Shown here: piece after piece, positions 19,524 to 29,270 of the stretch
Position numbering within the stretch: the first letter of the stretch is position 1
Layout of the letters: each line of letters begins with the position of its first letter
DNA from: Arachidicoccus ginsenosidivorans
Lineage (GTDB): Bacteria; Bacteroidota; Bacteroidia; Chitinophagales; Chitinophagaceae
Direction: 5' to 3'
Length of the DNA stretch: 64,000 nucleotides
Assembly: GCF_007971385.1 (NCBI RefSeq)
Contig: NZ_CP042434.1
Coordinates: 310,001-374,000, forward strand
The notes under the pieces: model-generated
Told to the model about the DNA's origin: nothing
Seen by the model: only the letters and a program-made list of their open reading frames with translations
Database searches by the model: none
Made by a program: the position numbers and the translations under genes

Positions 19524-20714
19524 CTACACAACTTCTAATACCATGGCGCTGGCCCCGCCACCACCATTGCAGATGCCGGCAGCACCGAATTTGGCGTTAT
19601 TTGCCTTTAGCACACCAAGTAGTGTGACTAATATACGGGCACCACTACAGCCTAGTGGATGGCCTAATGCAACGGCTCCCCCATGCACGTTTACCTGTTC
19701 AGGGCTTATCCCTAGTTTTTGCGTATTGACAATGCCCACCACTGAAAAAGCTTCATTTAATTCAAAATAGCTAATATCTTTTAGTGCAAGGCCCGCTTTC
19801 TTAACAGCAATCGGTACTGCTAGTGCCGGGCTGGTTGTAAACATTTCTGGGGCTTGGGCGCTGTCTGCATAGCTGCGGATAATCGCAATCGGCCTTATTC
19901 CTTTCTTTTCTGCAGCAGTTTTGGACATTAACACCAGCGCGGCCGCTCCGTCATTCATGGTGGAGGCATTGGCTGCAGTAACAGTTCCATCCTTTTTAAA
20001 GGCAGGCCTTAGCTTTGAAATCTTATCAAAAATCACTTTGAATGGTTCCTCATCCTTATCAATAATTAAAGGATCTCCCTTTTTATTTGGGATGATTACA
20101 GGGGTAATTTCTGGTGCAAAAAGCCCGCTTTCCCAGGCAGCCTGACTGCGCTTGTAACTCTGAATGGCAAATTCATCTTGCATATCTCTGGTAATCTGAC
20201 ACTGATCTGCACAGCTTTCAGCAGCCATGCCCATCGCCTGGCCGCTGTAGGCATCTGTCAGTCCATCGCCGGCCAGCCCGTCCTCCACTACGTCCGGTCC
20301 ATATTTAAATCCCCAACGGTGGTTTTTCAAATAAAAGGGGACACTACTCATGTTTTCCATTCCCCCGGCAATCACTATATCCCTGTCTCCACAAATAATG
20401 GACTGAGCCGCCAACATGACTGCTTTCATGCCACTGGCGCAGACTTTATTGATAGTGGAGGCAATCACAGAGTCGGCAAGACCAGCCTTTAAGGCAGCCT
20501 GTCTGGCAGGTGCCTGCCCTGCACCGGCCTGCAATACTTGACCCATAAAAACCTCTTCAATATCCTGGGTAGCAAGGCCCGCTTTTTCGATGGCAGATTT
20601 AATAACGATACTTCCCAGGGTCGTGGCAGGTATATCTTTTAAAACACCGCCAAAACTCCCCATGGGCGTTCTGGTAGCACTTACTATATATACGGTTCTA
20701 TCTATTTCTTGCAT
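19524..20714 (-). CDS. Acetyl-CoA C-acetyltransferase (thiolase II)
   Basis: 396 residues, complete. It condenses two acetyl-CoA (or cleaves acetoacetyl-CoA) in the cytoplasm. Catalytic residues are visible: nucleophilic Cys in NKVCASGMKAV (about 92), His in ALGHPLGCSGAR, and the second Cys in GICNGGGGASAMVLE. The N-terminus YIVSATRTPMGSFGG is typical of the AtoB/PhaA branch. No fatty-acid oxidation partner is adjacent, so biosynthetic or degradative direction is not decided. Confidence 0.95.
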   Translation of the reverse strand: MQEIDRTVYIVSATRTPMGSFGGVLKDIPATTLGSIVIKSAIEKAGLATQDIEEVFMGQVLQAGAGQAPARQAALKAGLADSVIASTINKVCASGMKAVMLAAQSIICGDRDIVIAGGMENMSSVPFYLKNHRWGFKYGPDVVEDGLAGDGLTDAYSGQAMGMAAESCADQCQITRDMQDEFAIQSYKRSQAAWESGLFAPEITPVIIPNKKGDPLIIDKDEEPFKVIFDKISKLRPAFKKDGTVTAANASTMNDGAAALVLMSKTAAEKKGIRPIAIIRSYADSAQAPEMFTTSPALAVPIAVKKAGLALKDISYFELNEAFSVVGIVNTQKLGISPEQVNVHGGAVALGHPLGCSGARILVTLLGVLKANNAKFGAAGICNGGGGASAMVLEVV

Positions 20715-21061
20715 ACAACGCTTAAATTTATTTAATTAGTTTAATTTACTTTAGGTAGCATCCTGATGCCTACTTTTGAAAACCCTCTGCATGGTTAACA
20801 AACAGTAGCAGCATCAAACCGCACCAAAAATAACAATTGTTAGCTAAACTACAAAGTCTCTGTTTAATTTTAACCTTATACAGATAGCTGGTTGTGTTGC
20901 ATTCCAAGTTCAGCCTGATCCCCCTGATCTCCTTCACGGCATTTTGCGACAGGAAACTAGCTCCTTTGCTTTTTATTTATTTATTTTGTGACCACATGGA
21001 CAATTTGTTATAGCAATTGTCTTTTAAATTATAAAGTATTTACTTAAGTAATGCTTATGCA
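20715..21061. other. Divergent promoter region of thiolase and recG
   Basis: About 350 bases with no coding frame. It should hold both promoters; no exact TAnnTTTG element was found for either. Confidence 0.4.
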
Positions 21062-21067
21062 AGGAGG
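21062..21067 (+). promoter_or_regulatory. Strong Shine-Dalgarno that sets the recG start
   Basis: AGGAGG at 21062-21067 lies seven bases before the ATG at 21075. Strong SD sites are uncommon in Bacteroidota, and this one argues against the upstream in-frame Met at 21051. Confidence 0.6.
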
Positions 21068-21074
21068 TTCATCA

Positions 21075-23168
21075 ATGTTGCAAAATCCTATTGAATACCT
21101 AAAAGGGGTGGGTCCCCTAAAGGGGGATTTGTTGCGCAAAGAATTGAATATCTTTCGTTTTGAAGACTTACTCTATCATTTCCCTATCCGACATATTGAC
21201 CGCACAAAGATCAACACTATAAAGGAGATCACACCCGCCACGGAGTATGTCCAGCTTAGTGGGAAAATCACGTTTCATGAAATGCTGGGACAGGGCAGGG
21301 CCAAAAGACTCGTTGCTGAGTTTAGAGATAGTACCGGTATTATTGAATTGGTCTGGTTTCAGGGAGCAAACTGGGTAGCAAAACTATTGGAAAAAAGTGC
21401 GCTCTGGCTAATTTATGGAAAAGTCAGCTTTTTTAACGGTAAGGCCCAGATGTCCCACCCTGAAATGGAATTAGCCGAAAGCCAGGATCCAGCCGCAAAG
21501 GCATTTTTAGAACCTATTTATCCTTCTACCGAAAAATTAAAGGCCCGCGGGTTAAGTGGTCGTCAGATCGGTAAATTAACCTTGCCGCTCATTCAGATGT
21601 TATCTGAGAAAGAGCTGCCAGAAAACATCCCTGAGGCAATTTGCCAATCGCTTCAGTTGATGCCACGCTTCCAGGCCTATTGTTATATTCATTATCCACC
21701 AGACGAAGCCACTTTTAAACAGGCGCTTAGAAGGCTCAAATTTGAAGAGTTATTTATAGCCCAAGTCCGTTTAAACCTGATCCGAATCAGAAGGGGCAGG
21801 CATTCCAAAGGCATATTATTTGATAAGGTGGGTGATTTTTTCAACACCTTTTATGAGAAACATCTGCCATTTACGCTTACCGGGGCGCAAAAACGTGTTT
21901 TAAAGGAAATCCGACAGGATACGGCCCGTGGACATCAAATGAACCGACTACTGCAAGGTGATGTAGGCAGTGGCAAAACCATTGTTGCCTTACTAAGTAT
22001 GTTGCTGGCAGCTGATAATGGTTATCAGAGTTGCCTTATGGCACCCACAGAAATTCTGGCGACGCAGCATTATACGGGTCTTTCTGCGCTTTTAAAAGAC
22101 CTCCCGATCACCTTGCGTTTACTAACCGGCAGTACCAAAACGAAAGAGCGACGACAAATCTTTTCTGGATTAGCTGAAGGCACAATTCAGATAGTTATTG
22201 GCACCCATGCCATTATAGAAGATAAAGTCGTCTTTAAGAACCTGGGATTGGCTATAGTGGACGAGCAACACCGCTTTGGTGTTGCCCAAAGAGCCAAACT
22301 CTGGCAAAAATCGGTCATCCCCCCTCATATCCTGGTGATGACGGCCACCCCTATCCCAAGGACACTGGCGATGACCGCCTATGGAGATTTGGATTATAGT
22401 GTCATGGATGAGCTGCCTCCAGGCAGGCAGCCGATAACGACGCTCCACAGAACCGATATCTACCGTATGAAAGTCATGCGGTTTATGCGTTCAGAAATTG
22501 ATAAAGGCAGACAGGCCTATGTCATTTATCCACTTATTGAAGAAAGTGAGAAACTAAGCTATGAGGATCTGATGCAAGGCTATGAACAGGTGAAGAGTTA
22601 TTTCCCGGAACATCTCTATAAAATCAGTATGGTCCATGGTCGTATGCCGCCAGAGCAAAAAGAGATGAACATGCAACGTTTCGTTAACGGTGACACGCAG
22701 ATAATGGTCAGTACAACGGTTATTGAGGTAGGTGTGAATGTTCCGAACGCTTCTGTTATGGTTATAGAAAGTGCGGAGAAATTTGGTTTATCTCAGCTCC
22801 ATCAATTGCGCGGACGTGTGGGACGTGGCAGTGAAAAAAGCTATTGTATTTTACTGACCAGCAATAAACTCAGCGAAGATGGCAAACAAAGACTGGCCAT
22901 TATGTGTGCCACCAACGATGGATTTAAAATTGCAGAAAAAGACCTGGAATTACGTGGACCTGGCGATATTGAAGGGACCCGCCAGAGTGGCGCCCTCAAC
23001 CTAAAACTCGCTGATTTGGTGGCAGACCAGGAAATTCTGCTGGTAGCCAAAAAGTTGGCCACCCAGCTTGTTGAAGCTGATGAAAAACTGGAACTGCCGC
23101 AAAACATGATGTTACGTACCTTTCTGATGCAAACCATGGGCAAAACAGCCTGGAGTAAGATATCCTGA
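21075..23168 (+). CDS. recG: ATP-dependent DNA helicase RecG
   Basis: About 697 residues from the ATG at 21075 (an upstream in-frame Met at 21051 is disfavoured by the SD). It drives branch migration and fork regression during repair. Visible: N-terminal wedge/OB domain (LSGKITFHEMLGQG), Walker A LLQGDVGSGKTIV, the helicase box VDEQHRFGVAQR, TATPIPRTL, and the C-terminal motif VI region LHQLRGRVGRGSEKSYC, followed by the TRG-like ELRGPGDIEGTRQSG segment. Complete and of normal length. Divergent from thiolase. Confidence 0.97.
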   Translation: MLQNPIEYLKGVGPLKGDLLRKELNIFRFEDLLYHFPIRHIDRTKINTIKEITPATEYVQLSGKITFHEMLGQGRAKRLVAEFRDSTGIIELVWFQGANWVAKLLEKSALWLIYGKVSFFNGKAQMSHPEMELAESQDPAAKAFLEPIYPSTEKLKARGLSGRQIGKLTLPLIQMLSEKELPENIPEAICQSLQLMPRFQAYCYIHYPPDEATFKQALRRLKFEELFIAQVRLNLIRIRRGRHSKGILFDKVGDFFNTFYEKHLPFTLTGAQKRVLKEIRQDTARGHQMNRLLQGDVGSGKTIVALLSMLLAADNGYQSCLMAPTEILATQHYTGLSALLKDLPITLRLLTGSTKTKERRQIFSGLAEGTIQIVIGTHAIIEDKVVFKNLGLAIVDEQHRFGVAQRAKLWQKSVIPPHILVMTATPIPRTLAMTAYGDLDYSVMDELPPGRQPITTLHRTDIYRMKVMRFMRSEIDKGRQAYVIYPLIEESEKLSYEDLMQGYEQVKSYFPEHLYKISMVHGRMPPEQKEMNMQRFVNGDTQIMVSTTVIEVGVNVPNASVMVIESAEKFGLSQLHQLRGRVGRGSEKSYCILLTSNKLSEDGKQRLAIMCATNDGFKIAEKDLELRGPGDIEGTRQSGALNLKLADLVADQEILLVAKKLATQLVEADEKLELPQNMMLRTFLMQTMGKTAWSKIS

Positions 23169-23352
23169 TCTGTCTGCAAATACCCCAAAGAATTAGGACT
23201 GAATAAAACAAAAATTGTATTTTTACGCCGCGTCATATACAATTTCATTTATTTCATTTTTATTTATAGTAAAACCAACTAGTAAAGTCTGTTTTCCTAT
23301 TAAAAAGACAGGTAAATGAATTCAACTATTCATTTTAAAAATATTATTAATT

Positions 23353-23862
23353 ATGGCAGAAAACACGCGCAATTATCACTTAAACCTTCAATGGACAGGA
23401 AATACAGGGAAAGGTACGGCCTCTTACTTAAGCTATGAAAGGGCCTTCGAACTGAGTGCGGAAGATAAATCTATCATTCAGGGTAGCGCAGATCCAACCC
23501 ATAGAGGCGATAAGGCCAAATACAATCCAGAAGAAATGTTGCTAGCAGCACTTAGTTCCAGTCAAATGCTTTGGTTTTTGCAGTTATGTGCAGAAAAAGG
23601 CATCACCGTTTTATCCTATCAGGACAGCCCTATTGGGGTGATGCAGGAAGAAGTACAAAAGGAAACAGACAATGAACTATTAAACGTGGTACCCGGCAGG
23701 TTTAGAAGAGTCGTTTTAAATCCAACAGTCAAACTTCAAAGTAAGGCAGATCAGCAAAGTGCTCAATTATGCCAGGACCTGGCTGCAGTGCGTTGCCCGA
23801 TTTCCCGATCTGTGAATTTTATGGTAGAGATCATTGTTACATTTGAATATGCCAGCGAGTAA
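23353..23862 (+). CDS. OsmC/Ohr-family protein lacking the first catalytic Cys
   Basis: 169 residues. The fold signatures are clear: RGDKAKYNPEEMLLAALSSS, LWFLQLCAEKGI, and RCPISRSVNF containing the second conserved Cys. In relatives of this branch the first site normally reads SSCHMLW or SGCHMLW; here it is SSSQMLW, so the peroxidatic Cys is Ser and the His is Gln. OsmC proteins reduce organic hydroperoxides using both Cys, so thiol peroxidase activity is doubtful unless the Cys in LQLCAEKG substitutes. Cytoplasmic. It lies 81 bases before the flavoprotein gene and may share a transcript. Confidence 0.85.
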   Translation: MAENTRNYHLNLQWTGNTGKGTASYLSYERAFELSAEDKSIIQGSADPTHRGDKAKYNPEEMLLAALSSSQMLWFLQLCAEKGITVLSYQDSPIGVMQEEVQKETDNELLNVVPGRFRRVVLNPTVKLQSKADQQSAQLCQDLAAVRCPISRSVNFMVEIIVTFEYASE

Positions 23863-23943
23863 ACGTATCTTCACTTTTTATGGCCACATTACCTAACTTA
23901 GGCAATCCTTACACTAGTCATTTGGCCAATTTAAATGTGATTT

Positions 23944-24702
23944 ATGCGGCACCTACAAATACTGGCACTGATCGGCAGTACAAAAGATCATTCCTCTAAT
24001 TATAAACTGGTTAAGTTCCTAAAAGGACTGGCGATGCAACCTGGCTTTGGTGAAAGCCAAAAACAGCGTACTCCAAGTACAGATAAGACGAAGGACCAGC
24101 AGGCAAAACTTAGCTCAGAAGCCTTGATACATTGGAATACATTTCCTATTTCAGGGCTTCCGTTTTTTGATCCCGACCTGGATAAATCAAGTGCTGGAAC
24201 TGACACGCTGGACGCACTATCGACACCCCAGTACATAAATGATCCGAATCGTGATTTGGATCAGCATCCCAGATTTGAAAAAAGGTCAGATGCCGGTGTG
24301 CCAGGAAGTCGCGTACCGACTGTCGTCCAACAGTTGCGCGAAAAAGTGGCTGATGCAGATGCGGTCATTATCTGCAGCCCCGAATATGTATTTAGCTTGC
24401 CGGGCATCCTTAAAAATGCACTTGAATGGCTGGTAGCAACAACGGTGCTCTCAGATAAGCCCATGGCATTAATAATAGCTGCCGCTTCCGGGGATAAGGC
24501 TAAGGAAAGTCTTGAATTGATTGTTAAAACCTTAGGAGGGAAATTTACCGACCAAACCTCCATACGTATCCGTGGCATAGCAGGAAAATTCGACAGCAGC
24601 GGACAACTTATTGACCCTGAAACAATTGCTTCATTACAACAGCTTTTATTTGCCTTGAAGGAACTTATACTAGCCGATTTCAAGGAAGAAAAGCTGATCT
24701 AA
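23944..24702 (+). CDS. NADPH-dependent FMN reductase-like flavoprotein with an internal insert
   Basis: 252 residues against about 180 for most of the family. The FMN phosphate loop LIGSTKDHSSNYKLV is at the N-terminus, and CSPEYVFSLPGILKNALEWL is the conserved isoalloxazine/tetramer segment. Between them is an insert of roughly 65 hydrophilic residues (about 35-110) rich in Ser, Asp and Lys. The flavodoxin-like fold is expected to be cytoplasmic and to reduce quinones, azo dyes or flavins. The neighbouring OsmC-like gene suggests a redox-stress setting (inference). Confidence 0.82.
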   Translation: MRHLQILALIGSTKDHSSNYKLVKFLKGLAMQPGFGESQKQRTPSTDKTKDQQAKLSSEALIHWNTFPISGLPFFDPDLDKSSAGTDTLDALSTPQYINDPNRDLDQHPRFEKRSDAGVPGSRVPTVVQQLREKVADADAVIICSPEYVFSLPGILKNALEWLVATTVLSDKPMALIIAAASGDKAKESLELIVKTLGGKFTDQTSIRIRGIAGKFDSSGQLIDPETIASLQQLLFALKELILADFKEEKLI

Positions 24703-24997
24703 GGCAAAATAATAAAATCTTTTACAAAGTCATATATACTTTTTGTGGCAAAAGATAACTGTAAAGGGGTAAAGATCAATTTAACAATCTGACGAAAATC
24801 AAAATACAGAAAATAAACAGCAATAACCGGACGATCAAAGTCAATAATACTGGACAATCTTTTTCCATAATTTAAAATTTAATCAATTATTGAATATTTT
24901 AGCACCTTATCCAATTTAAATATACAAAAAATATACTTTCTTATTAGCTGTTCCAAAATCATCCTGCCAAAGCCAGGAATCAGGCCAATTTAATCCG

Positions 24998-26776
24998 CTA
25001 AATTACCATATCCTGCCGGTCCCATTGGGCAGGTTCCGGTAAATATACTATCCCAAATTGCTGCCTAGTCGTCTGACTGGCTGTTTTTATCAAATCCAGT
25101 ATCGCTGAACCATATTGTGCATAAAATCCTGCAATATTTTCCGTTCTTTCCTGCAGGCTATCTGCTGGAAATAATTTTTCCTTTAATTTTTTAATCTGCC
25201 TGGTTTCAATAGCTAATTTTTTGCGCTGCGCGGTTTTCATTTTTGTAAGTAAGCGAGAAGCCTTGTTTTTAGCGATCGTTCCAATAGCCTTTGTATGGAC
25301 GGATAAGGTTGTATCAACGATTGTAGCCTTTTGCCCCATTTTTTCGTAAATGGCTTCCAAAGCCATCAATTCATTATCCAAATCAATGGCAGCCCCCATT
25401 TTTTGAAGCAAAGTATCCTGGATAACATGTAACGGCTTGAAAAGCGTTATAGGTTGTAATCCCAGTTTATCCATAAGCGCTTTTTCTTTTTGGCCAATCA
25501 GCATAAAGGAATTTCGCAATAAAAGTACAGGATAAGGCAGGTCAATTGCCTCATATACGCCTTTCATTTCCAGCCAGTAAGCCAATTCTCCTCCACCGCC
25601 TACAAAAGCGATATCTGGCAAAATAGTTTCCTGGAATGGCCCTCTTAACACCACATTGCCACTGAATAAATCTGCCTTTTCTTTGACCTCCTGTTCTATT
25701 TCAGTCCAAGTTTTGGGACTTTCCTGCCCCTCTATATAAAATAGTTCATTTTCTTTAATAATTCTTTCTCTATGGTTCCCTTGCTGGTAAAACAAATTAA
25801 TAGGGCGACCATGGGTCTGCACCTTATATCCAGCTTTTTTTATGGCCGCTGATGTTTTTTCAACGGCTTTATGAGAAAAGCCTGTGGCTAATTCCTTTAA
25901 GACTACGGGTTCAAAGCGCTCTTTCAACTTTCTGTCATCTGGCATCAGTATCAGCAGGCCGTAGCGGCCAAACAACTGATGAATAAAAGCGAAAGTCGCC
26001 TCCTGGATAAGCCGGCCAGGTTGGTAGGCATCCTTAAGTAATTGTATAAATTCAGGCCCATACACCTCTACTCCAATCTGCCCTGAAAGTTCATCTATCA
26101 AGCCGAGTAAAGGCTTGTCAACCTTCATACGACCAACCGGGCCTGTTTGATCGGTCTGCCAGATATACCGCTTACCATTTACCTGCATCTGACCAATTTC
26201 TTCCAGATCGGCATCCTCACTTCCCATATAATAAAAAGGCACAAAGTATTTTCCCTGCTCCTTATACTGTACGTTTAGTTCTTCTGCTAATTGGATTACA
26301 TGCAGGATTTTATAAATCAGATAAAGCGGACCGCCAAAAATATTGGGTTGATGAGCCGTGGTTATACTAAAGGTGTTTTCAGACAGTAGCGCTTCTATAT
26401 TTGCCTGCACTTTTGGATAGGATTGCAAAACCGGGCGGTCCACGTTGTTATCAGGATGCGGTCCATCTCCATAATGACGCCTTAGATTTTCCACCAGCGT
26501 CTTTCTGTTTTGAACAGGGAAGCCTTCTTTTAGACGCAAAGCCGAGGCAAGACCGGATTTATCCGGATAATGCGCATAAAAAGAACGGAGCGCAGGGGCT
26601 CCATTCAGGTAATCCAAAACTATTTTGGAAAAATAATTCGTATCGGCATAATCCATAAAAGGCCCCTTTGTACAATCCTTACAGTCCTCAAGGTTCACTT
26701 CTTTTATATTTGCTGTTGTTTTATCTACTGCCATGTTTAAGACTTTAGCTTTACAAGCGCTGAGGCGCCGCGACAT
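24998..26776 (-). CDS. bshC: Bacillithiol biosynthesis cysteine-adding enzyme BshC
   Basis: 592 residues. It adds cysteine to GlcN-malate, the last step of bacillithiol synthesis, in the cytoplasm. The family core is present: ITTAHQPNIFGGPLYLIYK (the usual TTGQQ-like nucleotide loop region), FYYMGSEDADLEEI, FVGGGGELAYWLEMKGVYE and LRNSFML. The C-terminal coiled-coil (about 460-550) is the usual dimer helix. The start may be the Met at 26734 (MAVDK), since the first 14 residues are basic and not conserved-looking. It lies 46 bases after rimO on the same strand, probably one operon. Confidence 0.95.
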   Translation of the reverse strand: MSRRLSACKAKVLNMAVDKTTANIKEVNLEDCKDCTKGPFMDYADTNYFSKIVLDYLNGAPALRSFYAHYPDKSGLASALRLKEGFPVQNRKTLVENLRRHYGDGPHPDNNVDRPVLQSYPKVQANIEALLSENTFSITTAHQPNIFGGPLYLIYKILHVIQLAEELNVQYKEQGKYFVPFYYMGSEDADLEEIGQMQVNGKRYIWQTDQTGPVGRMKVDKPLLGLIDELSGQIGVEVYGPEFIQLLKDAYQPGRLIQEATFAFIHQLFGRYGLLILMPDDRKLKERFEPVVLKELATGFSHKAVEKTSAAIKKAGYKVQTHGRPINLFYQQGNHRERIIKENELFYIEGQESPKTWTEIEQEVKEKADLFSGNVVLRGPFQETILPDIAFVGGGGELAYWLEMKGVYEAIDLPYPVLLLRNSFMLIGQKEKALMDKLGLQPITLFKPLHVIQDTLLQKMGAAIDLDNELMALEAIYEKMGQKATIVDTTLSVHTKAIGTIAKNKASRLLTKMKTAQRKKLAIETRQIKKLKEKLFPADSLQERTENIAGFYAQYGSAILDLIKTASQTTRQQFGIVYLPEPAQWDRQDMVI

Positions 26777-26822
26777 AAACGACTGTTCCCCTGGAAGAAA
26801 ATTAGCTCACTAACCGCTAAGG

Positions 26823-28133
26823 CTATTCTACGCAGATCCCTTCCAGGTCATAATCATAGGCTTTCGTGATTTTCACCATAACAAAATCACCAGGATTCAG
26901 CACGCTGTCGGTCTGCACGACAACCTCATTATCTACTTCCACACTGTCAAATTCGGTGCGCCCCAGATACCTGCCGGCTTCTTTTTTATCTATCAGAACC
27001 CTTAGCGTCTGACCAATTTTCTCCATATTCTTTTCCAGGGAAATTTCCTGTTGAACCTCCATTATTTCCTCTGCCCTTCTTTGTTTCTCTGCTGCGGGGA
27101 TATTGTCTTCCAATTGGTAAGCACTGGTATTTTCTTCATGACTATATTGAAAGATGCCAACACGGTCGAATCGGTTTTTTATTAAAAATTCCTTCAGTTC
27201 TTCCACATCCTCTAAGGTCTCTCCAGGGAATCCGGCGATAAGGGTTGTTCTTAGACAGATTCCTGGATTGGTCAATCTGATCTTATCAATTAATTCCTGC
27301 ATCTCTTTTCTGGTGCTTTGCCTTTTCATGGCAGAGAGCATATGATCGGAAGCATGCTGTAAAGGCATATCCAGGTAATTACAGATATTCGGGCGACGCT
27401 TCATCACCTCCAATACCTCCATTGGAAATTTATTGGGATAGGCATAATGTAACCGGATCCACTCCAGGCCTTTTACATCCGCTAATTTATCCAGTAATTC
27501 AGCCAGGGCTCTGCGTTTATAGATATCCAGTCCGTAATAGGTCAGTTCCTGCGCAATCACCATAATCTCTTTAACCCCTTTTTTCACGAGACTTTCGGCT
27601 TCGTGAACCAGATCTTCTATTGGTCTGGAGATATGACTACCCCGCATTAACGGAATCGCACAAAAAGCACAGGTTCTATTGCAGCCTTCACTGATTTTCA
27701 GGTAGGCATAATGCTGTGGTGTACTTAAAAAGCGTTCCCCTAAGAGTTCAGCCTTATAATCTGCCTCGAACTTTTTCAGGATAAGCGGGAGTTCCATGGT
27801 TCCAAACCAGGCGTCCACTTCCGGAATCTCGCTTTCCAGATCCTGACGGTATCTTTCGCTCAGACAGCCGGTCACATAGACCTTGTCCAGCGCGCCTTGT
27901 TTTTTTAGCTGCACCTGTTCCAAAATCGTTTGAATGCTTTCTTCCTTGGCCTTATCAATAAAACCACAGGTATTAACAACCACGACATTATGGTCCAGGG
28001 CCTCATTTTCATGCGCCACATCAATATCATTGGCCTTTAACTGACCACTGAGCACTTCACTATCCACCAGGTTTTTACTGCATCCCAGCGTAATAATATT
28101 TACTTTATCCTTCTTGAGCGTTCTAGCCTTCAT
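26823..28133 (-). CDS. rimO: Ribosomal protein S12 methylthiotransferase RimO
   Basis: 436 residues, complete. A radical-SAM enzyme that methylthiolates Asp of ribosomal protein S12. N-terminal MTTase domain with ITLGCSKNLVDSE, NTCGFIDKAKEES and VTGCLSERY (three cluster Cys), then the radical-SAM motif CNRTCAFCAIP, and a C-terminal TRAM domain (YLGRTEFDSVEVDN to the end). Probably first of a pair with bshC. Confidence 0.97.
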   Translation of the reverse strand: MKARTLKKDKVNIITLGCSKNLVDSEVLSGQLKANDIDVAHENEALDHNVVVVNTCGFIDKAKEESIQTILEQVQLKKQGALDKVYVTGCLSERYRQDLESEIPEVDAWFGTMELPLILKKFEADYKAELLGERFLSTPQHYAYLKISEGCNRTCAFCAIPLMRGSHISRPIEDLVHEAESLVKKGVKEIMVIAQELTYYGLDIYKRRALAELLDKLADVKGLEWIRLHYAYPNKFPMEVLEVMKRRPNICNYLDMPLQHASDHMLSAMKRQSTRKEMQELIDKIRLTNPGICLRTTLIAGFPGETLEDVEELKEFLIKNRFDRVGIFQYSHEENTSAYQLEDNIPAAEKQRRAEEIMEVQQEISLEKNMEKIGQTLRVLIDKKEAGRYLGRTEFDSVEVDNEVVVQTDSVLNPGDFVMVKITKAYDYDLEGICVE

Positions 28134-28244
28134 AATTAAGGGGCAAAATTACTGATTTTACCTGGCAGTTGCCACCGTTTAAGCCGGATAGTTATGACCT
28201 TAACACTTTACCTGCGGAAATCACCGGTTAAATACACGGTATAA

Positions 28245-28655
28245 TTACCAATGAAAGGTGATATTTTGCTTTAAATCCGAATGCAGACTTTTTGCCACCG
28301 GGCAGGTATGGGCAATATTTTCAGCAATCTGGCGCTGTTTATCATCTAGTTGAATTCCGGCCGGGGGATAGATGTCCACATCCAGTTGTCCGACTCTGCG
28401 TGGGTCCTGACTCATCGTCTTGGTTACTTCAATGCGCGTACCTTCAAAGGAGCTCTCACTGGCCCAATCATCTGTTTTGATGCCAATAGTCGTAATAATG
28501 CAAGTACCTAACGCTACTGCCAGCAAGTCTGAAGGGGAAAAGGCAGCGCCTTTTCCTTTGTTATCCACAGGCGCATCCGTAGCAATCACTGTTTTGCTTC
28601 TTTCGTGAGTGGCTTTACATCTTAACTCACCCTGATATATAATTTCTGTTGTCAT
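28245..28655 (-). CDS. OsmC-family peroxiredoxin/hydroperoxide reductase
   Basis: 136 residues with both conserved Cys: LGTCIITTIGI and HTCPVAKSLHSD, plus the N-terminal beta motif AFSPSDLLAVAL. Expected to reduce organic hydroperoxides with a dithiol donor. Unlike the paralogue-like protein 4.4 kb upstream, it keeps both catalytic Cys. Gap of 111 bases to rimO on the same strand. The divergent lipA is 615 bases away across a perfect palindrome. Confidence 0.9.
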   Translation of the reverse strand: MTTEIIYQGELRCKATHERSKTVIATDAPVDNKGKGAAFSPSDLLAVALGTCIITTIGIKTDDWASESSFEGTRIEVTKTMSQDPRRVGQLDVDIYPPAGIQLDDKQRQIAENIAHTCPVAKSLHSDLKQNITFHW

Positions 28656-29007
28656 AAAATAAGTAATTATTTAACTATTTAATTTTTTTATTAAGTCCTT
28701 AACGGTTCCATACTTAAATGGCTTCCAGTGGCATTACCTGTAAGTAAAATGCCCGTTGCCAAACAAATGTAATTACTTTTTGCATGCAATCAATAGAGCC
28801 ATCCTATCGCTATATCAGCCACCAACCTATCATAAAAATTCTACCCTTCCCACACCAAGCTGAAAAACCTGGCCCTAATTGATATATTACAACCGAAATA
28901 TCTGGCAGGCTCCCTTAAACTAATTAGTAGTCACTCCTAAAATCAAATGTTAAAATCTTATGGAACCATTTTATAACAGCCTTTGAATCCCTTACTACTA
29001 TCCTTTG
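28656..29007. other. Upstream region of osmC, no gene seen
   Basis: Left part of the 615-base divergent osmC/lipA region. No ORF, tRNA or recognisable riboswitch was found. Confidence 0.4.
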
Positions 29008-29059
29008 ATATACCCATAAGGCTTCCTTTCTGATCAGAAAGGAAGCCTTATGGGTATAT
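29008..29059. repeat. Perfect 52-bp palindrome
   Basis: Two 26-base arms with no spacer, centred on TGATCA at 29031-29036. The next base on each side breaks the symmetry. It lies in the divergent osmC/lipA region, 350 bases from osmC and 211 from lipA. Extrusion as a cruciform, a terminator for an unseen small transcript, or a protein-binding site are possible. A GGAAGCC core is shared with the terminator at 1975-1999. Confidence 0.9.
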
Positions 29060-29185
29060 GTTTGCCTGATCTAAAACTTAATCACTAATTATCAAACAAT
29101 TATAAACAATTATTACCTATCCTAGAGTTGATAGTGCCTATTTTTAACAAGGTGGATGCAAATTTCTTCTTCCCTTAGAATTATG

Positions 29186-29193
29186 TACTTTTG
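29186..29193 (+). promoter_or_regulatory. Probable -7 element of lipA
   Basis: TACTTTTG matches TAnnTTTG and lies 78 bases before the lipA ATG. The -33 position has only a TTTC. Confidence 0.4.
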
Positions 29194-29270
29194 CGTTATC
29201 CATTTGTATTCGCTGGGCGTTGCAATCAGGATAAGGAAACTAATCCACGATAATCATATAAGTAAACATA

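Noticed and set aside
19341-19538. 65-residue plus-strand ORF near the thiolase end
   Set aside because: It runs through the 13-bp hairpin and has no coding-like composition or start signal.
21051-21074. recG start at 21051
   Set aside because: The AGGAGG at 21062-21067 lies inside this extension and is well spaced for the ATG at 21075.
29008-29059. Insertion-sequence end or attachment site at the 52-bp palindrome
   Set aside because: No transposase or integrase and no target-site duplication nearby.
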